Both the position numbers and the translations under genes were made by a program. Shown piece by piece: positions 51,562 to 59,523 of a stretch of DNA of 64,000 nucleotides. Under the pieces are notes generated by a model, which had not been told where the DNA came from, did no database searches, and saw only the letters and a program-made list of their open reading frames with translations. How positions within the stretch are numbered: the first letter of the stretch is position 1; every line of letters starts with the position of its first letter. This DNA is from an uncultured Lachnospiraceae bacterium (GTDB lineage Bacteria; Bacillota; Clostridia; Lachnospirales; Lachnospiraceae): assembly GCA_910578115.1 (NCBI GenBank), contig CAJTPO010000010.1:1-64000 (forward strand). The letters run 5' to 3'.

Positions 51562-51718
51562 TTGAATAAATTCTCTGATGAGCAATTTATTCAACCAGGA
51601 GTTTGTGCCGGAGCGTCACAAACTCCTTGATCGCAGAGCAGAATCGGAGTATTCCTTCGGAAAACTCCTGAATTCTGCTCACGTCCTCAGCGCAAAACGC
51701 TTCGGAATGGAGGAAAAG
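51562..51718 (+). promoter_or_regulatory. Leader element copy C (full length)
   Basis: Hairpin 0: TTGAATAAATT (51562-51572) with AATTTATTCAA (51584-51594), inner CTC-TGAT-GAG. Hairpin 1: GGAGTTTGTG, loop CCGGAGCGT (51608-51616), CACAAACTCC. Hairpin 2: CAGAAT-GGAGT/ACTCC-ATTCTG. The loop complements ACGCTTCGG (51697-51705) with one G-U pair; GGAGG follows at 51709-51713. An upstream GGAGGAAAGG plus TTG opens a 22-codon leader peptide ending at TGA 51628-51630. Confidence 0.75.
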
Positions 51719-53254
51719 ATGAGAAAGAAGATAACAGCCACACTGTTATGTGGAGCCATGGCACTTGGACTATTGAGCGGATGCGGCGGGGCAAAAGATA
51801 CGGGGGCATCAGATGCCGGTAACGCGGCAGCGCAGACGCAGGAAGGAGAGACGCAGACAGCGGCAGCTGATACCGGGGATATGGTAACGGTTTCCCTGTA
51901 TATTCCAACATTGGCGCCGTACACGGATGAAGCGATCATGGAAGTACAGGATGCCGTAAATGCACATCTGGCAGAGAATTACGGGATTCAGACGAAGTTA
52001 GTCTACATTGAGATCGGAAATTTTGACCAGTCGATCAATCTGGCCATGACCACAGATGAACTTGACGTGACATGCTACTTTCCGGAGAATACACCGCTTG
52101 CCACTTATGTAAATAACGGGCAGCTTCTGGACATTACCGATCGTTTCAACAATGCATCCGACGAATTGAAGAACACCTTCACAGAAGCGGAAATAAAGGC
52201 TTCCAGCGTGGATGGCCGTATGTATGGGCTTGTCAGGAAGTATCAGTACGGTGGTTATGAAGTCGCGGTGATGAACCGGGATATCGTAGAGGAACTGGAG
52301 ATCGATCCGGTATCTATCACAGACATGGAGAGTCTGGGGGAAGTGCTTTATCAGGTACATGAGGCCCATCCCGATATCTATGCGCTGGTACCTCAGTCCA
52401 CCAATGAAATATCATGGGCTCAGCCGTGGGTGAAGCGTGTCGGTTTAACGTCCTTTGCCTATGTGAATGACCTTGACTCCACCGAGATCCAGAGTGTATT
52501 CGAGACTGATGCGTTCAGAGAATTCTGCGGTTATACCAACCGGTGGTATCAAGACGGACTGATCATGCAGGATGCGATCAGCAATACCCAGGAGGGCACC
52601 AGCATGGTGACGGCCGGCGCAGCGTTTGCTACTCTGCACAATGGTGATATCGATCCTTTGGAGGAGTTGTATCCGAATACGGTAACAAGCGGCATGCTCA
52701 TCGAACCGAAGGCTGCGCCTTCCGATCTTGGTAATCTGCAGTACGGCATCAGCACAAACAGCGCGCATCCCGATGAATCATTTACACTGCTTAGTGCCCT
52801 TTATACGGATGCCGAACTTCATACGCTGCTTTCTTTCGGCATTGAAGGTAAGCATTATGTGATCAACGAGGACGGCCGCGCGGACTATCCGGAGGGGATG
52901 ACTGCGGAGACAGAGCCTTACGGCGGATTCGCAGCGACGGCCACTTATCCGAATTATTTGCTGAATCCGGTGAAGGTAACGGCTACCGTGGATGACTACC
53001 GGGCGGCAGTAGACGAATGGAGCACCAGGGTAAAGATGCCTGAGGTTTTCGGATTCTATTTTGATACCAGCGAATATGGGGATTTCGTGACTGCCTACAA
53101 GAATCTGGAGGAAAAGTACTACGAACCTCTCCACACCGGCAGCGTGGCGCTGGATGATGTCCTTCCGGATATCAAGTCGGAACTGGAAGCGATCGGATTC
53201 TATGAGGTTGCAGAGAAGATGCAGGCTGAATTGGATGCATGGCTTGCACAGTAA
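51719..53254 (+). CDS. Carbohydrate ABC transporter substrate-binding lipoprotein (LplA-like, second system)
   Basis: 511 residues. The signal peptide has lipobox LSGC at Cys22, then an Ala/Gly/Thr/Asp-rich linker to about 58. The mature part is a family 1 solute-binding fold (INLAMTTDELDVTCYFPENTP; LTSFAYVNDLDST; QYGISTNSAHPDESFTLLSALYTDAELHTLLSFGIEGKHYV near residue 360). Start at 51719; upstream in-frame codons belong to the leader element. First gene of a glycan locus with two permeases and no ATPase. Confidence 0.92.
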   Translation: MRKKITATLLCGAMALGLLSGCGGAKDTGASDAGNAAAQTQEGETQTAAADTGDMVTVSLYIPTLAPYTDEAIMEVQDAVNAHLAENYGIQTKLVYIEIGNFDQSINLAMTTDELDVTCYFPENTPLATYVNNGQLLDITDRFNNASDELKNTFTEAEIKASSVDGRMYGLVRKYQYGGYEVAVMNRDIVEELEIDPVSITDMESLGEVLYQVHEAHPDIYALVPQSTNEISWAQPWVKRVGLTSFAYVNDLDSTEIQSVFETDAFREFCGYTNRWYQDGLIMQDAISNTQEGTSMVTAGAAFATLHNGDIDPLEELYPNTVTSGMLIEPKAAPSDLGNLQYGISTNSAHPDESFTLLSALYTDAELHTLLSFGIEGKHYVINEDGRADYPEGMTAETEPYGGFAATATYPNYLLNPVKVTATVDDYRAAVDEWSTRVKMPEVFGFYFDTSEYGDFVTAYKNLEEKYYEPLHTGSVALDDVLPDIKSELEAIGFYEVAEKMQAELDAWLAQ

Positions 53255-53275
53255 CCAAAAGTAACATAGTGTGCG

Positions 53276-53319
53276 AAACGGGCGGCCAAAGGACATATCA
53301 TATTGCTGGCCGCCTGTTT
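53276..53319 (+). other. Intercistronic stem-loop after the third binding-protein gene
   Basis: AAACGGGCGGCC pairs with GGCCGCCTGTTT around a 20-base loop. There is no T-run. Third example in the window of a strong stem just after a binding-protein stop codon. Confidence 0.7.
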
Positions 53320-53373
53320 GATTCATAAAGAGGCGGCAGAGCCGCAGCTTGCCGGCCGGAAACAGGGGGAGCA

Positions 53374-54294
53374 ATGGACAATAGAAAGCAAAGAGGTTTC
53401 TTTGGTAACTTGTGGAGACACAAGGAACTGTATCTGATGATGCTGCCGGGTATCATTTATCTGCTGATCAACAATTATCTGCCGATCGGGGGATTAAGCC
53501 TGGCGTTTAAGAAATATGACTATTCCAAGGGTATTCTGGGGAGTGCGTGGAATGGGCTGAGCAATTTCAAATTCCTTTTCGGTACCAAAGACGCTGCCAT
53601 GATCATCCGCAATACGCTGGGCTATAATTTCGTGTTTATCGTACTGGGAACGGTACTCGCGGTTGCAGTGGCCATTATACTGAACGAGATCAGGGCTGAT
53701 CTGCCAAAGAAGATCTATCAGGTTTTTATCCTGATCCCGTATCTGGTCTCCATGGTCGTTGTCAGTTATATCGCATTCGCGTTTCTCAGTACGGACAATG
53801 GATTCATCAATAACTCGATCCTGCATAAAAGGGTCAACTGGTATATGACACCCAAATACTGGCCGTTTATCCTGACCTTCGTCAATCTGTGGAAGAGTTT
53901 CGGGTATAACAGCATTATCTATTACGCGACGGTGATCGGTATCGATACATCCTTATATGAGGCGGCAGTGGTGGACGGTGCGAACAGGTGGCAGCGTATC
54001 CTGCATGTAACACTGCCGGGACTGCGGCCGACGATCATCACAATGACGCTTCTGGCGGTGGGCAGAGTGTTCTATTCCGATTTCGGGCTGTTCTATCAGG
54101 TGCCTATGAATTCCGGGATGTTGTATGATGTGACGACGACCATTGACGTGTATGTGTACAAGGGTCTGATCATCCTGAACGATGTGGGAAGGTCTGCGGC
54201 GGCCGGTTTCTTCCAGTCGGTCTGTGGCTTCATCCTGGTACTGACTGCCAATTTCGTGGTATCTAAAGTTGACAAAGACAACGCACTGTTTTAA
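53374..54294 (+). CDS. Carbohydrate ABC transporter permease (LplB-like, second system)
   Basis: 306 residues, about six helices: YLMMLPGIIYLLINNYLPIGG at the N-terminus and EAA loop YEAAVVDGANRWQRILHVTLPGLRP. Very similar to the permease at 22292. A GGGGGAGC site lies before the ATG. Confidence 0.93.
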   Translation: MDNRKQRGFFGNLWRHKELYLMMLPGIIYLLINNYLPIGGLSLAFKKYDYSKGILGSAWNGLSNFKFLFGTKDAAMIIRNTLGYNFVFIVLGTVLAVAVAIILNEIRADLPKKIYQVFILIPYLVSMVVVSYIAFAFLSTDNGFINNSILHKRVNWYMTPKYWPFILTFVNLWKSFGYNSIIYYATVIGIDTSLYEAAVVDGANRWQRILHVTLPGLRPTIITMTLLAVGRVFYSDFGLFYQVPMNSGMLYDVTTTIDVYVYKGLIILNDVGRSAAAGFFQSVCGFILVLTANFVVSKVDKDNALF

Positions 54295-54300
54295 GAAAGC

Positions 54301-54473
54301 ATCCAACCAGGAATCTGTGATGCTTCGGAATGGAGGAAGATTGAAAAATCACACTGATGTGCTGATTTTTCAACTGCGAGTTTGTGCCGGAGCCACAAAC
54401 TCGGGATTGCAGAGCCAAATTTGAGATTTGGCTCGCAGCCTTCGCAATAAACTGCTTCGGCATGGAGGTAAAA
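54301..54473 (+). promoter_or_regulatory. Leader element copy D (type II) inside the operon
   Basis: A vestigial unit (GATGCTTCGGAATGGAGG at 54319-54336) is followed by hairpin 0 TTGAAAAATCA/TGATTTTTCAA (54341-54373, inner CAC-TGAT-GTG). Hairpin 1 is CGAGTTTGTG, loop CCGGAGC (54387-54393), CACAAACTCG. Hairpin 2 is GAGCCAAAT/ATTTGGCTC (54412-54434). The seven-base loop complements GCTTCGG (54454-54460), and GGAGG lies at 54464-54468. It separates two permease genes that should be made in equal amounts. Confidence 0.75.
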
Positions 54474-55361
54474 ATGGTTCAACATGATAAATTACAACAG
54501 ACATTGATGCATCTGGTTATGATCCTTTTGGTATTGTGCTGTGTGCTCCCATTTATGCTGATGGTCATAGCGTCTTTTACAGAGGAAGCCACGTTGACAA
54601 GGAACGGGTACAGTTTTTTTCCGGAGGTGCTGAGCCTGGAGACATACCGCTATATCATCAGGAGCGCCAGTACTATTTTCAGGGGATACTTTATGACGAT
54701 CTTCGTTACGGTGATCGGGACGGGATGTAATCTGTTGTTGACGATCCTGTTTGCGTATCCGCTTTCGAGACGTGATCTTCCCTACCGTGGGTTCTTATCC
54801 TTCTTCCTGTTCTTTACCATGCTGTTTAACGGAGGATTGGTGCCTACCTATATGATGTATGCGAACACGTTTCATATCAAGAATACGATATTTGCATTGA
54901 TCGTGCCGTCGTTGATGATGAATGCATTCTATGTCATTATGATGCGCTCTTTCTTTTCATCCAGTATACCGGATTCCCTGATTGAGGCTGCCAGGCTGGA
55001 CGGAGCAAGCGAGATCAAGATTCTGGCGCGGGTCATTCTGCCACTCTCCAAACCGATGGTGGTCACACTGGTCCTGATGGTCGGATTAGGATATTGGAAT
55101 GACTGGATGAATGGGTTATACTATGTGACAGAACAGAAACTTTATACAATTCAGATGATCTTAAACAATATGATCAACAATATCGAATTTCTGACGAGGA
55201 ATGCCAGTATGCTGGGAACGGCAGCTTCCAATATGAAGATTCCGCAGGTCGGTATCCGCATGGGGATTGCGGTGATCGCGGTATTGCCCATTCTTATCAT
55301 CTATCCTTTCCTGCAGAAATATTTCGTTAAGGGTATCGTGATCGGCGGCGTCAAGGGATAG
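54474..55361 (+). CDS. Carbohydrate ABC transporter permease (LplC/YtcP-like, second system)
   Basis: 295 residues, six helices: ASFTEEATLTRNGYSFFPE, FTMLFNGGLVPTYMMYAN, EAA loop EAARLDGASEIKILARVILPLSKP, ending KGIVIGGVKG. Start at 54474 after GGAGGTAAAA; the in-frame extension to 54384 is leader sequence. Completes the importer with the preceding permease. Confidence 0.93.
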   Translation: MVQHDKLQQTLMHLVMILLVLCCVLPFMLMVIASFTEEATLTRNGYSFFPEVLSLETYRYIIRSASTIFRGYFMTIFVTVIGTGCNLLLTILFAYPLSRRDLPYRGFLSFFLFFTMLFNGGLVPTYMMYANTFHIKNTIFALIVPSLMMNAFYVIMMRSFFSSSIPDSLIEAARLDGASEIKILARVILPLSKPMVVTLVLMVGLGYWNDWMNGLYYVTEQKLYTIQMILNNMINNIEFLTRNASMLGTAASNMKIPQVGIRMGIAVIAVLPILIIYPFLQKYFVKGIVIGGVKG

Positions 55362-55384
55362 CGGACAGACAGGAGGGGAAATAT

Positions 55385-56449
55385 ATGTATCATTCGATCA
55401 GACCGGGTCAGGTGTGGCTCGATACGGAAGGCAAAAGGATTCAGGCGCATGGCGGTTCCGTCATGTACCTGGACGGCACTTATTATTTCTATGGGGAGAA
55501 TAAGGAGAAGACGGACGGTAAGAACGGCATCTGGCATTGGGGTGTGCGCTGTTATTCCTCCAAAGATCTGTATAACTGGAAGGATGAGGGACTGATCATT
55601 GCGCCGGAACCGGAGAACCCCGCTTCCTCGCTCCATCCTGCGTCCTGCATGGACAGGCCTCATATCATCTACAACGCGAGAACGAAAAAGTACGTATGCT
55701 GGTTAAAGATCATGAACCGGGACCAGACTCAGACGGAGACCGTACTTACGGCCGATCATATTCTTGGTCCCTACACGAAGGTGCGGGAGGGGCTGCGGCC
55801 CTGCGGCATGAGCGCCGGGGATTTTGACCTTGCGGTGGCGCAGGATGGGAAGGCTTATTACTATTTTGAGCGGGTGCACAGCGAGACTATATGCGCGGAT
55901 CTCACGGAAGACTATACGGATGTCACCGGATACTACAGCACCCATTTTCCGCATCCGCATCCTCCCTATGTGCGGGAGGCGACGGCACATTTCATGCGCA
56001 GAGGCCGACATTATCTGATCACTTCGGGAACCACCGGTTATCTGCCCAATCCTTCGGAAGCTGCGGTTGCTGATACCTGGCACGGCCCGTACAGGGTGCT
56101 GGGAAATCCCCATCCGGGGGATGAGAGCAATACGTCTTTCCATTCGCAGATCTCGTCGGTGTTCCGGGTACCGGGGAAGAAGGATCTGTACATAGCCTGT
56201 GCCGACCGCTGGGTGCCGGATGAGATGGATCTGGACTATGAGACCTACCGCAGATTCTTTGAACTGGCATTTCATCCGGACGAGAAGGAACGGGAAAAGG
56301 TGAAAGATCTGAACATGGATCCGCGCATCGTACAGGATACCGGAAGGAATATATCCATCGCGGATTATGTATGGCTGCCGCTGCGCTTTGAGGGCGAGAT
56401 GCCTTATATTGACTGGCGGGATGAGTGGCGGATCGAGGAGTATGAATGA
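55385..56449 (+). CDS. GH43-like five-bladed beta-propeller glycosidase
   Basis: 354 residues, no signal peptide. Beta-propeller glycosidase pattern: QAHGGSVMYLDGTYYFYGEN near residue 19, HWGVRCYSSKDLYNWKDEG, CMDRPHIIYNARTKKYVCWL, and MSAGDFDLAVAQDGKAYYYFE. It resembles GH43 subfamilies acting on galactosides or arabinosides. The exact subfamily and the three catalytic acids cannot be fixed by eye. AGGAGGGG precedes the ATG, 23 bases after the permease. Confidence 0.82.
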   Translation: MYHSIRPGQVWLDTEGKRIQAHGGSVMYLDGTYYFYGENKEKTDGKNGIWHWGVRCYSSKDLYNWKDEGLIIAPEPENPASSLHPASCMDRPHIIYNARTKKYVCWLKIMNRDQTQTETVLTADHILGPYTKVREGLRPCGMSAGDFDLAVAQDGKAYYYFERVHSETICADLTEDYTDVTGYYSTHFPHPHPPYVREATAHFMRRGRHYLITSGTTGYLPNPSEAAVADTWHGPYRVLGNPHPGDESNTSFHSQISSVFRVPGKKDLYIACADRWVPDEMDLDYETYRRFFELAFHPDEKEREKVKDLNMDPRIVQDTGRNISIADYVWLPLRFEGEMPYIDWRDEWRIEEYE

Positions 56450-56513
56450 GAAGGTATTCGTGACTGCTGTCATGACTGGGGGCAGTATCCGGTATCAGGA
56501 AATGGAGTAAGGA

Positions 56514-58271
56514 TTGGCAGAGACGGCACGGGAAAGAATGTCGAGGGTGGATATGGGCGGGAGCAGGCACGCAGCGGGCAGGATGTTCGGATTAAAGCAG
56601 CATATATTTGGTTTTCTGGCAGCATTTATCGTGGTGATCCTGCTGCTGCTGGGTATATTTCTGGCAGTTATGGTCGGTTCTTACCAGAGAAAGCAGAATC
56701 AGGGCCGTCTGGAAGAGCTGGAAGCATACGGGGAAACGCTGGAGGAGAGTATCGGCCGGCTGCATGACGTCGTAGGTTCCATCTATTCCGTGAGCAGCGC
56801 TTTTCAGGGCATCTGCAGCTACCGGACAGAGGCGGAGAAGTGCGGCTATATCCAGGAACTGATGAGTGTTCTGCAGGTACAGGTAAGATCGAACCGTTAT
56901 CTGAGCGCGCTTGTTGTGAACTATGACTATGGAGAGGGTGTGCTGTACTATATTGACGGCATGCTGGATTACGGAGATACGAAAATGCTCTGGAGTACCG
57001 GGAAGACGATCATGGAGGGCAGCATGGGAAGCTCACTGGAGGATGCTGCCTTTTCTTACACAAAGCTGGTGCAGGAGGCGGAGCATGCTCTGTTATATTC
57101 CGTCATCATGAAAAAGAAAAGCGCCCTGATCAGTGGGAGTGTGAGGCTGAATCAGGGACTGCCGGAAGAGTTGGAGGAAGCGGCGTCCTACGGAATCGTC
57201 TATGAAGGCGAATTCTACCGGACAGGCGGGCAGGAGGCCGGACTTACCAGGGAGGATTGCATTGGGCTGTGCCAGGGAAGAAACCGGGTCGGGGACAAAT
57301 TTGTCTATCTGCACCGTCTGGATGCGGAGGATATGGCGGTGGCGGAGATCCTGCCCCGCAGTCTCTGGCTGTATGTGCATCCCTGGCATATTCTGCTGAT
57401 GGTGTTGATGCTGCTGTTGACAGTCTGGCTTCTGCTGCTGTACCGTTTTATCTATAAGCAGCTTTCGGAGCCTTTAGCGGATATGACGCGGACGCTTATG
57501 GATATCAGGAAAGGTGACTGGGAGGTGAATTTCACCGCGCCCAACAGGATCACGGAGATTGAAAGTGTCAGGCAGACCGTACAGCTGATGCTGAAAGAAC
57601 TGGGACAATATAAGATCAGGACTTATGAAGAGCAGCTGGCCAGGCAGAAGACGATACTTCAGTTCCTGCAGCTGCAGCTGGCGCCGCATTTCTATACCAA
57701 TTGCCTGAAGAACATTTACTACATGCTGATGATGCAGGAATACGAGAGCGCGGAGCAGTTTCTGCTGCGACTGTCCAGACACCTGCGTTATCTCCTGCAA
57801 AAGGATGTGACGTTAGTGATGGTGGAGACGGAGAAGGAATTTGTGGAGAACTATATCGGCATGCAGAAACTGCTTTCGTCCCGGCCGGTCACCTGCAGTA
57901 TGGCGGTGGAGCGGGCGGCGCGGGAAGAGGAGATTCCGATCCTGGCAATCCAGACTTTTGTGGAAAACTTGGTCAAGTATACGGTGGCGGACAGGGAGCG
58001 GCCGTTGGAGATCCAGGTGCAGGTGAAAGTGATCCGAATGGAACAGGGAAGATGTCTTGCCCTGACCGTGAGTGACAACGGCCCGGGCTATTCGGACTCG
58101 CTGCTGCCTCTTTTAAACCAGAAGAGTGAGGAAATTCCGGCCAAAGAATTCGGGGTAGGTATCCTGAATCTTCTAAGCCGTCTGCGGATTCATTATGGCA
58201 CGTCGGCAGACTGGCATTTTGACAATCAGGACGGCGCTGTCAGTGAGTTGCGCCTGCCGCTGCAGGAATAA
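56514..58271 (+). CDS. Sensor histidine kinase (YesM-like, second system)
   Basis: 585 residues. Helix near 36-58, an outside sensor to about 285, helix near 287-310, HAMP, then the kinase box LQLQLAPHFYTNCLKNIYY and ATPase FVENLVKYTV and SDNGPGY. The TTG at 56514 has GGAG six bases upstream; ATG 56538 is an alternative with a GGGAAAG site. Located inside the glycan operon, upstream of its YesN-like partner. Confidence 0.91.
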   Translation: MAETARERMSRVDMGGSRHAAGRMFGLKQHIFGFLAAFIVVILLLLGIFLAVMVGSYQRKQNQGRLEELEAYGETLEESIGRLHDVVGSIYSVSSAFQGICSYRTEAEKCGYIQELMSVLQVQVRSNRYLSALVVNYDYGEGVLYYIDGMLDYGDTKMLWSTGKTIMEGSMGSSLEDAAFSYTKLVQEAEHALLYSVIMKKKSALISGSVRLNQGLPEELEEAASYGIVYEGEFYRTGGQEAGLTREDCIGLCQGRNRVGDKFVYLHRLDAEDMAVAEILPRSLWLYVHPWHILLMVLMLLLTVWLLLLYRFIYKQLSEPLADMTRTLMDIRKGDWEVNFTAPNRITEIESVRQTVQLMLKELGQYKIRTYEEQLARQKTILQFLQLQLAPHFYTNCLKNIYYMLMMQEYESAEQFLLRLSRHLRYLLQKDVTLVMVETEKEFVENYIGMQKLLSSRPVTCSMAVERAAREEEIPILAIQTFVENLVKYTVADRERPLEIQVQVKVIRMEQGRCLALTVSDNGPGYSDSLLPLLNQKSEEIPAKEFGVGILNLLSRLRIHYGTSADWHFDNQDGAVSELRLPLQE

Positions 58272-58291
58272 GAACAGAGGAAGGAACTGTG

Positions 58292-59377
58292 ATGAAGATA
58301 TTGCTTGTGGACGACCAGGAGAGGATCATAAAGGCAATGGAGCGGCTGGTGGACTGGGAGCGGCTGGGGATCGATCAGGTGTATACGGCGGGCAGTGCGG
58401 CGGACGCCCGAAAGATCCTGGAGGAGTGTCCGATAGATATCATGCTGACAGACATTGAGATGCCGGGGGAGGACGGTATCTGCCTGCAGAAATGGCAGAT
58501 GGAGCACTACCCGCATATTCTCTGTGTCTTTCTAACTTCTCATGCTGATTTTTCCTATGCGAGGGAGGCAATCCACAACGGCGCCTTTGATTATATACTG
58601 CAGCCGGCCGAAATCCCGGAGATCGAAGAGGTGATCCGGCGCTGCATAGAACAGATGAAGATACGTAACCGCATCATGGAGCAGCATGGCAGTTTCGAGG
58701 AAGAGGTGCCGGAGGAACTTACTATGCCGGAGGCGGCTTCCTGGGGAAAATGGATGGTGCGGAAGGACTCGGTGCTGGTGAAAAATCAGATCGTTAACCT
58801 GCTTCATTATGCCGGGCGGGAAGGGTATCTCACGGACGGATACAGGCAGCGGATCATCCGCAGATTCCTGGAGGCCTGTTCGATCGCCTGTTATGCGCAG
58901 GATAAGACGCTGGAGGATCTGTTTACGAGGAGTTTTACTTATGAGAAGATGCTGCATTCCTATGCGGCCGATGAAGAACTGTGCAGAGGCGTGGACTTCT
59001 GTCTCAGACAGTATCATAGAATCATTGTGGAGAAGGAGGGGGACGAGATGCCTTACACTGCCCGTGAGCGTATCCAGGATATTCTCCACTATCTGGAGGA
59101 GAATATGGAACGGATGATCTCGAGGCGGGAAGCGGCCAAATATGTATTTCTCAACGAGGATTACTTCTCGCGCATGTTTCGGAAGGAGATGGGAATCGGC
59201 TACAAGGAGTATGTCCTGAAACAGAAGATGGATTATGCGAAGAAGCTGCTTCAGAATACAGATCTGCCGGTCACGCTGATCGCTTCTAAGGTCGGATATG
59301 ATAATTTCACTAACTTCACGCAGATGTTCCGCAAGTATACCGGGGAGACGCCCTCAGAACATCGGAAGAATCACTGA
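58292..59377 (+). CDS. AraC-type response regulator (YesN-like, second system)
   Basis: 361 residues, shorter in the middle than the paralog at 24303. The receiver has LLVDDQERIIKAMERLV and phospho-acceptor Asp in IDIMLTDIEMPGEDG. The C-terminal AraC domain has YVFLNEDYFSRMFRKEMGIGYKEYV and IASKVGYDNFTNFTQMFRKYTGETP. Start ATG at 58292 with GAGGAAGGA upstream. Controls the surrounding glycan locus (inference). Confidence 0.93.
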   Translation: MKILLVDDQERIIKAMERLVDWERLGIDQVYTAGSAADARKILEECPIDIMLTDIEMPGEDGICLQKWQMEHYPHILCVFLTSHADFSYAREAIHNGAFDYILQPAEIPEIEEVIRRCIEQMKIRNRIMEQHGSFEEEVPEELTMPEAASWGKWMVRKDSVLVKNQIVNLLHYAGREGYLTDGYRQRIIRRFLEACSIACYAQDKTLEDLFTRSFTYEKMLHSYAADEELCRGVDFCLRQYHRIIVEKEGDEMPYTARERIQDILHYLEENMERMISRREAAKYVFLNEDYFSRMFRKEMGIGYKEYVLKQKMDYAKKLLQNTDLPVTLIASKVGYDNFTNFTQMFRKYTGETPSEHRKNH

Positions 59378-59523
59378 AAATGACACCTATTATCCATTTT
59401 TTGCATAGGCATGATACAGAAAGACTGTTATGCTGTGTAATATATAAAGAGTAAATTTGCCTGGCAGATTTTTATATCATAAAAAGAAGAACAAAATTGC
59501 AGAAAGACGAGAGAGGAAAGAGA

